From assembly GCA_937894495.1 (NCBI GenBank), contig CALCRR010000346.1:1-30406 (forward strand): 30,406 bases of DNA. Direction: 5' to 3'. The notes under the pieces are model-generated. The model was not told the DNA's origin. It did not search any database and worked only from the letters and a program-made list of their open reading frames with translations. The number at the start of each line of letters is the position of its first letter. Position 1 is the first letter of the stretch. Made by a program: the position numbers and the translations under genes. Source of the stretch: an uncultured Ruminococcus sp. (GTDB lineage: Bacteria > Bacillota > Clostridia > Oscillospirales > Ruminococcaceae). This document shows, piece by piece, positions 24,340 to 30,406 of the stretch.

Positions 24340-24840
24340 CGCTGCTAGTCGCTAGTGGTCAGAGTGCTAGTGGCTTTTAGAGGTAAGATGTAAGAAGTAA
24401 GAGGTAAGAAAAACGATTTACAAAAATATGCGGTAAAACGCACAACAACTCGTTTCCAAGGTTAACCCTGCACCATTAACATATAAAAGTTTGATAGCAA
24501 ATTTCTAGCCACTAGTTCTCTGATTTTCTAGCGACTAGCAGCGTACAAAGTCAGCATTTTACAAAATTCGTGTTAAATCGCAAAAATATAAGTTTCAAAA
24601 AATATTCAGCACAGTTTTAGTGGGGCATAATAAATATTGATCAAATTGCGGTAAATCGCACAAATGCAAAGTTTTGAAAATCTCCACATCGTTTAAGTGG
24701 GGCGAAATTAGATTTAATCAAATGCAGTAAAGCGCACGAAGTCTTTTAGAAGTAAGATGTAAGAAGTAAGAGGTAAGAAAACCGTTTTATCAAGTTATGC
24801 GGTAAGACGCACAAAAACTCGTTTACAAGGTTCACGCAGC
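24340..24840. repeat. Degenerate repeat array: GTAAGAN heptamers and GCGGTAAA-CGCAC cores
   Basis: Two near-identical 90-base direct repeats lie at about 24374-24465 and 24744-24833. Each has CTTTTAGA(A/G)GTAAGAT plus heptamers (4 copies: 24383-24410 and 24753-24780), then a core GCGGTAA(A/G)ACGCAC and CTCGTTT(C/A)CAAGGTT. Between them are three diverged cores (24569-24582, 24648-24661, 24725-24738), the last two within AGTGGGGC...ATCAAAT units about 78 bases apart. Core starts are 24430, 24569, 24648, 24725 and 24799. Confidence 0.75.
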
Positions 24841-24935
24841 GTATCAAACTACTAGCTGCCACGAAAGTACCCCCTCCCCTCCGGGGAGGGCTTGATAGCT
24901 TGCCTCACGCTTAAAAGTGTGATGGGTGGGGGAAG

Positions 24936-24956
24936 TGAGCCGTCCGCCCGAGGACC
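24936..24956. repeat. 21-base element, exact inverted copy at 30333-30353
   Basis: TGAGCCGTCCGCCCGAGGAC plus C. Its reverse complement occurs without a mismatch at 30333-30353. Here it directly abuts the stem of the CAP-gene terminator (24957). Confidence 0.85.
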
Positions 24957-25003
24957 AAAATAAGGGCGCTGTCTGGGGGGTGAACCGACAGCGCCCTTAT
25001 TTT
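24957..25003 (-). terminator. Intrinsic terminator of the first CAP gene
   Basis: A perfect 17-base stem: AATAAGGGCGCTGTC (24959-24973) with GACAGCGCCCTTATT (24987-25001), extended by A/T pairs at the base, and a 13-base loop. On the minus strand it ends in TTATTTT. It lies 30 bases after the gene's stop. Confidence 0.9.
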
Positions 25004-25033
25004 GTGGTAATTTGAATTTAATCAGGTCAATCG

Positions 25034-26029
25034 TTAGTTAGTAAAGACTTGTACCCAATACCTGTCATTGAAAGCAATGCCAAGCTGCTTGTAGTTTTTG
25101 TTGAGAATGTTCTTGCGGTGTCCCGAAGAATTCATCCAGGCATTAACTACCTCCTGGGGAGTCTTTTGTCCTGCGGCGATGTTCTCGCCCCAAGTGTTCC
25201 AGTTGAACTTGTAGTAGTCCAGCCATGCGCCTGCTCTGCCCGAGCTGCCCTTGTAAGAGTGGGAGAACTCCACCTTTATCTCAGCCGCACGCTTTGCCGC
25301 TACTGTGTTGAGAACTGTGTTGGACTTCAATGCTGTAAGCCCAGCCTTCTGCCTCTCAACATTAACAAGTCTCAGTACCTCGTTCTGGTACTCCTGTGCC
25401 ACCGTAAGTGTTTTAACGGTGTATTCGGGTGAGTATTTTACATAAGTGTTGCTGCCAGTCTTGCGGTATGCACCTACCCTGTATTTGTAAGTCGTGTTCG
25501 CAGTCAGACCGGTGTCTGTAAAGCTCAGCGCAGTGGTGGTCTTTATGGTCTGATATGCCTTCTTGCTCGCATTGTAGCGCTGTACATAATAGCCTGCTGC
25601 GCCTGTAGATCTGCTCCAGCTCAACGCCGCCTTGGTGGACGCCGCCGCCTTGACTGTTACCGTCGCAGGCGCCTTGATGGCATATATAGTGTATGTCAGC
25701 TTCTTCGTGCCGGTGTATTTGCCCTTGCCTGTTATCGTTGCAGTGGCTGTGCCAACGTTCTTGTTGTTGGAGTATGCTACTGTGTAATCAGTGCCGTTTT
25801 TTAATGTGGTGCTGCCGTATTTTACTGTTACCGACGGCTTTATCGCCGAGCCTGTGTACTGGTAAGATGTACCGCCCAGCTTTACCGTGCAGGCACTCAT
25901 CTTTACCGCCGCAGATACGGTGTAACCGCTCTCAGCACTTGCGTACCCCGAAGCAGGCAGCGCGGATACCATTGAAAGCGACATTACTGCTGATGCCATG
26001 ACTGCCAGAATTTTACTGAATTTCGTCAT
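25034..26029 (-). CDS. Secreted CAP/SCP-domain protein with Ig-like and Fn3 domains
   Basis: A 331-residue exported protein. Residues 1-30 are a Sec signal peptide (MTKFSKILAVMASAVMSLSM, then VSALPASGYA). Residues about 40-110 form an Ig-like repeat (YTGSAIKPSVTVKYGSTTLK), about 112-200 a fibronectin type III domain (ALSWSRSTGAAGYYVQRY), and about 210-331 a CAP domain (VERQKAGLTALKSN, FSHSY, GENIAAGQ, WMNSSGHRKNIL). Bacterial CAP proteins are extracellular, and roles in adhesion or wall binding are suspected without a proven reaction. An upstream TTG at 26035 is too close to the GAGG site, so the ATG at 26029, nine bases from GAGG, is chosen. Confidence 0.93.
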   Translation of the reverse strand: MTKFSKILAVMASAVMSLSMVSALPASGYASAESGYTVSAAVKMSACTVKLGGTSYQYTGSAIKPSVTVKYGSTTLKNGTDYTVAYSNNKNVGTATATITGKGKYTGTKKLTYTIYAIKAPATVTVKAAASTKAALSWSRSTGAAGYYVQRYNASKKAYQTIKTTTALSFTDTGLTANTTYKYRVGAYRKTGSNTYVKYSPEYTVKTLTVAQEYQNEVLRLVNVERQKAGLTALKSNTVLNTVAAKRAAEIKVEFSHSYKGSSGRAGAWLDYYKFNWNTWGENIAAGQKTPQEVVNAWMNSSGHRKNILNKNYKQLGIAFNDRYWVQVFTN

Positions 26030-26159
26030 ATCCAACTACCTCGCTTTCGTCAATAGTTATAAAATATAGCTAAATATTAAGTTTTATTTTATACCAATTT
26101 CTAATTGTTAAAAGTATTATCTAATGTTCACCATATGTTCATTAATTTTTCTATTAGTT

Positions 26160-26188
26160 ATTATAGCATAACAAATTGTGATTTTCAA
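26160..26188 (-). promoter_or_regulatory. Sigma-A promoter of the first CAP gene
   Basis: On the minus strand TTGAAA (26188-26183), 17 bases, and TATAAT (26165-26160), preceded by TGC, an extended -10. The leader is about 125 bases and AT-rich. I see no riboswitch in it. Confidence 0.75.
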
Positions 26189-26282
26189 GTCCCCAGTCCC
26201 TGATTTTGAAAAACTTTTTGTATCAATTATGGCAATTTATATTGAATTGTTGTAAACTTAAAACCAATTAACATCTGCACCA

Positions 26283-26550
26283 CCTAAAGGCTTGCACGCA
26301 GGGGAGTTTGTGGGCTGTTTATTGGGGGAGACCCTTTTGAAAAAGGGGTGGTCCCCCAAACCCCCTCCCTAAAACTTCTGTTTCTTTTTGGCGAGGGGGC
26401 ATATGTTCTGTTTACAAAGCAGACTGCGGCGGCATACAAAGTCCTGTGACCGAAGTCTTGCCCCCTCGCCAAAAAGAATTAAAAGTCTTTGGAAAGGGGT
26501 CTGGGGAATAACCTTTCTTCAGAAAGGTTTTCCCCAGTAAGACCTGCACA
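26283..26550. mobile_element. Palindromic intergenic element, MITE-like
   Basis: A core of two perfect 20-base inverted repeats (TTCTTTTTGGCGAGGGGGCA at 26382-26401, and its inverse at 26459-26478) encloses 57 bases. It is flanked by two further hairpins: GGGGGAGACCC...GGTCCCCC (around 26325-26358) and CTGGGGAATAACCTTTC...CCCCAG (around 26501-26537). This nested structure is typical of non-autonomous palindromic elements scattered in Clostridia genomes. No transposase or target duplication is visible, so the mobile label is an inference. Confidence 0.55.
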
Positions 26551-26582
26551 TAGTATGACAGGTCATTATTTACAGCAATAAC

Positions 26583-26616
26583 AAAAGCTCAATGCGTAGA
26601 AATGCATTGAGCTTTT
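26583..26616 (-). terminator. Intrinsic terminator of xylA
   Basis: AAAAGCTCAATGC (26583-26595) pairs with GCATTGAGCTTTT (26604-26616) around an 8-base loop. The minus-strand tail is TTTT followed by GTTATTG. It lies 40 bases after the xylA stop. Confidence 0.88.
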
Positions 26617-26656
26617 ATTTTATACAAACTTAGATATTACAGCGCTTTAGTCACTG

Positions 26657-27982
26657 TCACAGGTTAAATATTACCTGATTTACAACGCTTTCAAGGTATT
26701 CCTGTCTGCCGCTGGAGAGTGAGTCTGTAACCTCGCCCTTTTCGAGAGCATACTTTTCAAGGTCATCAATAGTAGCCTTGCCGTCGATGATATCCTTGCC
26801 TATGCCTGTTGTCCATGAAGCATATCTGTCCTCAACGAACTTGTCGAGTCTGCCGTCCTCGATAAGCTTTGCAGCAGCCTTGAGACCAAGTGCAAAGGTA
26901 TCCATACCTGCGATGTAGCTCAGGAAGATATCCTCGGGAGTGAATGAACCTCTTCTTGCCTTTGCGTCAAAGTTCAGACCGCCGTTTGTGAAGCCGCCTG
27001 CCTTGAGCACCTCATACATACAAAGTGTAGCGTCATAGGCATTGGTGGGGAACTGGTCTGTATCCCAGCCAAGCAGGGGGTCGCCCTGGTTAGCGTCGAT
27101 CGAGCCGAACACGCCGTTGTCTCTTGCAACTCTCAGCTCATGCTGGAAGGTGTGCTGTGCGAGGGTAGCATGGTTAGCCTCGATATTCATCTTGATATCC
27201 TTGTCAAGACCGTACTTTCTCAGGAAGCCGATAACTGTAGCGGTATCGAAATCATACTGGTGCTTTGTGGGCTCCTTAGGCTTAGGCTCGATATAGAAAT
27301 CGCCTGTGAAGCCGATGGAACGACCGTAGTCGATGACCATTCTCAGCAGTCTTGCCATGTTGTCGAGCTCCAGCCCCATGTTGGTGTTGAGCAGAGTCTC
27401 ATATCCCTCTCTGCCGCCCCAGAAAACATAGCCTGAGCCGCCCAGCTTAACTGTAGACTCGATAGCCTTTTTGATCTGTGCTGCCGAGAAAGCGAAAACA
27501 TCAGCCGAGGGCGATGTGCCTGCGCCGTGCATAAATCTGGGGTGATCGAAGCACTTTGCTGTGCCCCACAGCAGCTTCTTTGTAGGATCCTTGTCCATCT
27601 TCTCCTTGATGTAGTCAACTATCTCGTCGAGCTTCTCATTGGTAGCTGCAAGGCTGCCGTACTCGGGAGAGAGATCACGGTCATGCCAGCAGAAATAGTC
27701 GATAGAGAGCTTATCCATGATCTCAAAAGCAGCGTCTACCTTAGCCTTAGCTCTTGCTGTGGGGTCGCTCTCGCCCCAGCTCTTATCGGCAGTGCCCACA
27801 CCGAACATATCGGTACCGTCGCCGCCCATAGTGTGCCACCATGAAAGGGCAAATTTCAGCTGCTCTCTCATAGTCTTGCCCAGCACCACCTCATCGGGAT
27901 CATAATACTTGAATGAAAGGGGATCGGTGCTGTTCACGCCCTTAAAGGGTATCTTGGGAATGTCCTTAAAAAATTCCGCCAT
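26657..27982 (-). CDS. xylA: Xylose isomerase
   Basis: A 441-residue full-length xylose isomerase (EC 5.3.1.5), converting D-xylose to D-xylulose (and D-glucose to D-fructose) in the cytoplasm with divalent metals. ALSWWHTMGGDGTDMFGVGT and FCWHDRD (catalytic His region) are followed by GGREGYETLLNTN, EPKPKEPTKHQYDFD, MNIEANHATLA and GSIDANQGD, all family signatures and metal ligands. The length is that of the clostridial class II enzymes. GGAGGT lies 8 bases before the ATG. No xylulokinase is adjacent, so it is transcribed alone. Confidence 0.98.
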   Translation of the reverse strand: MAEFFKDIPKIPFKGVNSTDPLSFKYYDPDEVVLGKTMREQLKFALSWWHTMGGDGTDMFGVGTADKSWGESDPTARAKAKVDAAFEIMDKLSIDYFCWHDRDLSPEYGSLAATNEKLDEIVDYIKEKMDKDPTKKLLWGTAKCFDHPRFMHGAGTSPSADVFAFSAAQIKKAIESTVKLGGSGYVFWGGREGYETLLNTNMGLELDNMARLLRMVIDYGRSIGFTGDFYIEPKPKEPTKHQYDFDTATVIGFLRKYGLDKDIKMNIEANHATLAQHTFQHELRVARDNGVFGSIDANQGDPLLGWDTDQFPTNAYDATLCMYEVLKAGGFTNGGLNFDAKARRGSFTPEDIFLSYIAGMDTFALGLKAAAKLIEDGRLDKFVEDRYASWTTGIGKDIIDGKATIDDLEKYALEKGEVTDSLSSGRQEYLESVVNQVIFNL

Positions 27983-28060
27983 AATATTTACCTCCGGATC
28001 AAAAAATTTTTCACGTTATTCGTTTTAGGGCAGACACCCCGATAAAACGATTACATTATA

Positions 28061-28090
28061 ATGATACACCAAAAAGGGGTATTTTGTCAA
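28061..28090 (-). promoter_or_regulatory. Sigma-A promoter of xylA
   Basis: On the minus strand TTGACA (28090-28085), 18 bases and TATCAT (28066-28061). A TATAAT follows 6 bases further downstream. The leader is about 75 bases. I see no convincing XylR or CRE operator. Confidence 0.7.
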
Positions 28091-28154
28091 CAGTTTTTTA
28101 TATATTTTGCAGAAAATTTTTATACAAAAAACGGCAGGGCAGGGTAAGCGAACT

Positions 28155-28184
28155 ACAATTATAAAAGCTTAAAAACATAATTGT
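28155..28184 (-). terminator. Possible weak terminator after the two-TM protein gene
   Basis: ACAATTAT (28155-28162) pairs with ATAATTGT (28177-28184), an A/T-only stem with a 14-base loop, just after the stop of the 28.2-28.8 kb gene. Weak and uncertain. Confidence 0.3.
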
Positions 28185-28198
28185 TTTAAACGTTCTGT

Positions 28199-28786
28199 TT
28201 AGTATTCATCTTTGCTTTTACCGAACAGAACAATGTCAGTGCTGTCTGTTGAGTTTACGGCAAAAACTATACTGAGAACAGCTATAATAAACAGACAGAT
28301 GTAGGCTAAATACCATTCATTAGGCGGCGATATGCCCCTATACTCACGTTCTGCTTCGCGTTCATCACAGCCAATTTTGTATGTGGGGTACCATTCCCAA
28401 CCATCTTTTCTGAATGCTGAGATACGCCTTGCGAAGTTATGCTCTGCTTTGGCTCGGTAAAACGTAATATGATCTGAATTATATTTTTTGAAGCCATTGT
28501 AATACGATCTGTCCACAATACTGTTAAAAACTATTTCAGGTTCGGTGCAGGTGACTTTGACATAATAAAGCGTACCTTTGCGAGTTGAGCTGGTTTTGAC
28601 CTCAACAGTACAGTTATCATATGTGCCTGCAAGTTCGACCTCATAGTAACCCGTAAAATACTTATAGCCAAACAGCACTGCTAACAGTCCCAGAGAGATA
28701 AGCCCCACTATCAGCGCAAGCTTTTTGCGTCGGGCATCTTTTTCATCATCTATAACTGTAAAAGATCTTTTTCTCCAAAAAGACAA
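28199..28786 (-). CDS. Small two-transmembrane protein, unknown function
   Basis: A 195-residue membrane protein. A basic N-terminus (DEKDARRKK) precedes TM helix 1 (about 24-45). An extracellular domain (about 46-155) with T/Y-rich beta-type sequence follows, then TM helix 2 (about 156-178) and a short acidic tail. I do not recognise a family. The start is TTG at 28786, with GGAGGG 8 bases upstream. An ATG 5 bases nearer the ribosome site opens only a 13-codon frame. The CAP gene ends 95 bases upstream, with a possible hairpin between (28840-28871), so co-transcription is possible. Confidence 0.75.
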   Translation of the reverse strand: MSFWRKRSFTVIDDEKDARRKKLALIVGLISLGLLAVLFGYKYFTGYYEVELAGTYDNCTVEVKTSSTRKGTLYYVKVTCTEPEIVFNSIVDRSYYNGFKKYNSDHITFYRAKAEHNFARRISAFRKDGWEWYPTYKIGCDEREAEREYRGISPPNEWYLAYICLFIIAVLSIVFAVNSTDSTDIVLFGKSKDEY

Positions 28787-28839
28787 GGCATTTCCCTCCC
28801 ATCCGTACTATCGCACAGTGATGCCACGAACTCAAAACC

Positions 28840-28871
28840 GTGCCTTTACATAATAAATGACATTAAGGCAC
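28840..28871 (-). terminator. Possible weak hairpin between CAP gene 2 and the two-TM gene
   Basis: GTGCCTT (28840-28846) pairs with AAGGCAC (28865-28871) with an 18-base loop, 11 bases after the CAP gene stop. The minus-strand tail is GGTTTTGAG, not a strong U-tract. Confidence 0.3.
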
Positions 28872-28881
28872 AGATCTCAGC

Positions 28882-30258
28882 CTACTCCCTCACATAAATA
28901 TCATACATAAGCATCATATCCCAGTAATACTCGCCGTCTGCTCTTTTAACGCAGTATACTGCCATATACTTCATATCGGGCGAGAGGATATTCGCCCTAT
29001 GACCCTCGCTCTCCATCCACATATTCAGCACCTCTTCGCAGCTGTCGGAGCCTGTTTTTGCAATGTTTTCCTTGCAGCTCCACCAGGCTATGCCTGCCTC
29101 GTCCAGGGCGGTGGTGTATGATGTTCCGTCGGGTCTTTCGTGGGAGAAGCTCTGCTCCAGCTCTCTGGCTCTGGTCCTTGCCACCTCGTCTATCATAGCA
29201 AGACCGTATATCTCTTTAAGACCATACTGCCTTCTCACATCGTTTATATATCCCAGCATGGTCATGGTGTAGCTTGAAAGCTCAGCGTTGCCCTTGTTCA
29301 CATAGCCGTACTCCTTAGGGGGCAGGGTAGGCACAAGGGGAGTTTTTGACACGTTGGAGTAAGGGGGCGGCTCAGGCTTGCTGCTGGAGTCATTGCTGTC
29401 CTCCTCGCTGCTGTCCGTCTCGCTGCTCTCCACGGGGGGAGCCTTTGGCTTGACATACAGGTCATCGAACCCCGGGGGAACAAGCTCCTCGCCGTTAATA
29501 TACACCTGCAGGGTGTAATAAGATGTTACCACCAGGTCGCCGTTGAATTTCAGCGCCAGCTCGATATACCCCATTTCGTCGATAGCTTCAAAGCCGTTGT
29601 CGGTGGCGTGCACCGTGACCTTTATGCCGTTATCGTCGGTAACGGTGCCCTTATCGGTAACAGTGCCGTCCTTTTTCCTCAGCACATAATGACCTCTGTT
29701 GGTACACTCCAGCGTATAATCATCGCTGAGCTTATATGCCGAAAAGGCTTTATCGTTATACTGCACAAGGCTGCTGTCGTAATACACCAGACCGCTTTTG
29801 AGCTCAATGGTATGACCGTTATACAAAAACTTCTCTTTATCTCCGCTCTCGTCGGTAAATGACACGCCCTTGGAGCAGTCAAGAGTTATTTTATTTTTTG
29901 AGTCATCGGTAACGGTGATACTGTCGGCGATAGCTCTGTCGGCGTCCAGCAGCGAATAGCCGCCTTCCTGGTCGGCAAAAAGGACGCTGCCGTCCTCAAA
30001 CACTATGCCTGCGCAGGTCAGCTCGGGCACAGCGGCGGGCTTATAGGGCACCGAATAGCTTTCGTCCACAGGCTCAGCCTGAGTGCTGCTGTCGGCTTCC
30101 TCACGCCTTATCGCCAAAAACTTGCCCGACTTATCCGTAGTGTTTATCCCCGAGGTCAGAAAGCCGATACCCAGCGCCAGCGCAGCCCCAAGGCACACCA
30201 CCATTTTTATATTACTCAGCCTTTTGGCTGTTTTTCTTTGCTCTTTATTTTTACCCAT
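28882..30258 (-). CDS. Membrane-anchored CAP/SCP-domain protein
   Basis: A 458-residue protein with an N-terminal anchor: basic MGKNKEQRKTAKRLSNIK, then hydrophobic MVVCLGAALALGIGFLTSG (19-37). Residues about 65-260 contain beta-rich repeats with the DxxTVTDDNG type (SITVTDDSKNKITLD, GTVTDDNGIKVTVH). A Ser/Pro/Glu-rich linker (about 265-310) leads to the C-terminal CAP domain (FSHERPDGT, KENIAKTGSDSC, WMESEGHRANIL). The ATG at 30258 with AAAGG 9 bases upstream is chosen. An in-frame TTG at 30267 lies right on the ribosome site. It is probably cell-surface exposed. The second CAP gene in the window is about 3 kb away. Confidence 0.9.
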   Translation of the reverse strand: MGKNKEQRKTAKRLSNIKMVVCLGAALALGIGFLTSGINTTDKSGKFLAIRREEADSSTQAEPVDESYSVPYKPAAVPELTCAGIVFEDGSVLFADQEGGYSLLDADRAIADSITVTDDSKNKITLDCSKGVSFTDESGDKEKFLYNGHTIELKSGLVYYDSSLVQYNDKAFSAYKLSDDYTLECTNRGHYVLRKKDGTVTDKGTVTDDNGIKVTVHATDNGFEAIDEMGYIELALKFNGDLVVTSYYTLQVYINGEELVPPGFDDLYVKPKAPPVESSETDSSEEDSNDSSSKPEPPPYSNVSKTPLVPTLPPKEYGYVNKGNAELSSYTMTMLGYINDVRRQYGLKEIYGLAMIDEVARTRARELEQSFSHERPDGTSYTTALDEAGIAWWSCKENIAKTGSDSCEEVLNMWMESEGHRANILSPDMKYMAVYCVKRADGEYYWDMMLMYDIYVRE

Positions 30259-30303
30259 TAGGTTCAACCTTTCAGCGAAAAAAGTAATTACTCTAACCTA
30301 ACC

Positions 30304-30332
30304 ATTATACCCCCAATAACCAATTTTGTCAA
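30304..30332 (-). promoter_or_regulatory. Consensus sigma-A promoter of the second CAP gene
   Basis: On the minus strand TTGACA (30332-30327), 17 bases and TATAAT (30309-30304), a perfect consensus. The spacer (AAATTGGTTATTGGGGG) matches the alr promoter spacer. The -35 abuts the 21-base inverted repeat copy at 30333. Confidence 0.9.
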
Positions 30333-30353
30333 GGTCCTCGGGCGGACGGCTCA
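30333..30353. repeat. Inverted copy of the 21-base element at 24936-24956
   Basis: GGTCCTCGGGCGGACGGCTC plus A, the exact reverse complement of 24936-24956. It directly abuts the -35 of the second CAP promoter. The first 8 bases (GGTCCTCG) also occur upstream of the alr promoter at 16740-16747. Confidence 0.85.
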
Positions 30354-30406
30354 AACCCCACGCATGAAAAATCCCCCCTCAACACGAGGCATATCATTGT
30401 AACTGT

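Larger units (their letters stand above)
24183..25033. other. 850-base repeat-rich intergenic region between CAP gene and phage module
   Basis: No gene is supported here. From low to high coordinates: leader terminator (24229-24259), a small hairpin (24295-24312), composite repeat copies with heptamers and GCGGTAAA-CGCAC cores (24340-24935), a GC-rich hairpin (CCCTCCCC 24872-24879 with GGGGAGGG 24883-24890), a 21-base sequence found inverted at 30.3 kb, and the CAP-gene terminator (24957-25003). Confidence 0.7.
26030..26656. other. Intergenic region with CAP promoter, palindromic element and xylA terminator
   Basis: About 625 bases without a supported gene. Next to the CAP gene it is AT-rich with the promoter at 26160-26188. 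Then comes a GC-rich palindromic element (26283-26550), and the xylA terminator (26583-26616). A 62-codon frame at 26284-26472 lies in the palindromic element and is rejected. Confidence 0.7.

Noticed and set aside
24340..24840. CRISPR-like array
   Set aside because: Units are degenerate with uneven spacing of 74-139 bases and the intervening sequence is itself repeated, so there are no unique spacers.
26284..26472. 62-codon minus-strand frame in the palindromic element
   Set aside because: It translates a repeat with hairpins and has no ribosome site or protein-like composition.

Overview
The window looks like chromosomal DNA of a Gram-positive gut or rumen Clostridia, most likely Ruminococcus or a close relative. 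The evidence is AGGAGG-type ribosome binding sites, textbook sigma-A promoters, pyruvate phosphate dikinase, xylose isomerase and secreted CAP/SCP-domain proteins. Every gene I can support is on the minus strand, so transcription runs from high to low coordinates. The genus is an inference, not a database match.

Region 1 (1-10,810) is an AT-rich defence island. One operon with a perfect TTGACA-N17-TATAAT promoter encodes, in order of transcription: an SF1 helicase with an unrecognised N-terminal domain; a DrmA-like DEAH-type helicase; a DrmB-like DUF1998 protein; a NERD-nuclease/SF1-helicase fusion; a Dam-type adenine methyltransferase; and the N-terminal half of a DGQHR-domain (DndB-like) protein. 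The last gene runs into the left edge and appears frameshifted there. DrmA plus DrmB is the DISARM core, but the partners differ from canonical DISARM, and no DrmC phospholipase-D protein is visible. The genes overlap or are 3-10 bases apart, so they probably act together, with the methylase marking self DNA and the helicases and nuclease acting on foreign DNA. This is the best candidate for a poorly described system.

Region 2 (10,811-16,990) holds an AAA ATPase with a DUF4143/nuclease-like C-terminus, pyruvate phosphate dikinase and alanine racemase, each with its own signals. A 41-codon coding-like remnant follows the dikinase.

Region 3 (17,012-24,182) is a compact phage structural module: small and large terminase, portal, prohead protease, major capsid, two small connector- or tail-like proteins and a hub-like protein. 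No integrase, repressor, replication, tape-measure, tail-fibre or lysis genes are visible. A strong intrinsic terminator lies about 50 bases upstream of the first gene, which suggests attenuation or silencing. The module looks like a remnant or domesticated particle. It is surrounded, and interrupted once, by an unusual intergenic repeat family: heptamers of the GTAAGAN type and a GCGGTAAA-CGCAC core.

Region 4 (25,034-30,406) contains two CAP-domain surface or secreted proteins flanking xylose isomerase and a small two-TM membrane protein, with a large palindromic intergenic element. Two promoters, for alr and for the second CAP gene, share long identical stretches that include the spacer, as if copied by a repeat. 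One of them directly abuts a 21-base sequence whose exact inverted copy abuts the terminator of the first CAP gene. No tRNA, rRNA or CRISPR array was recognised.
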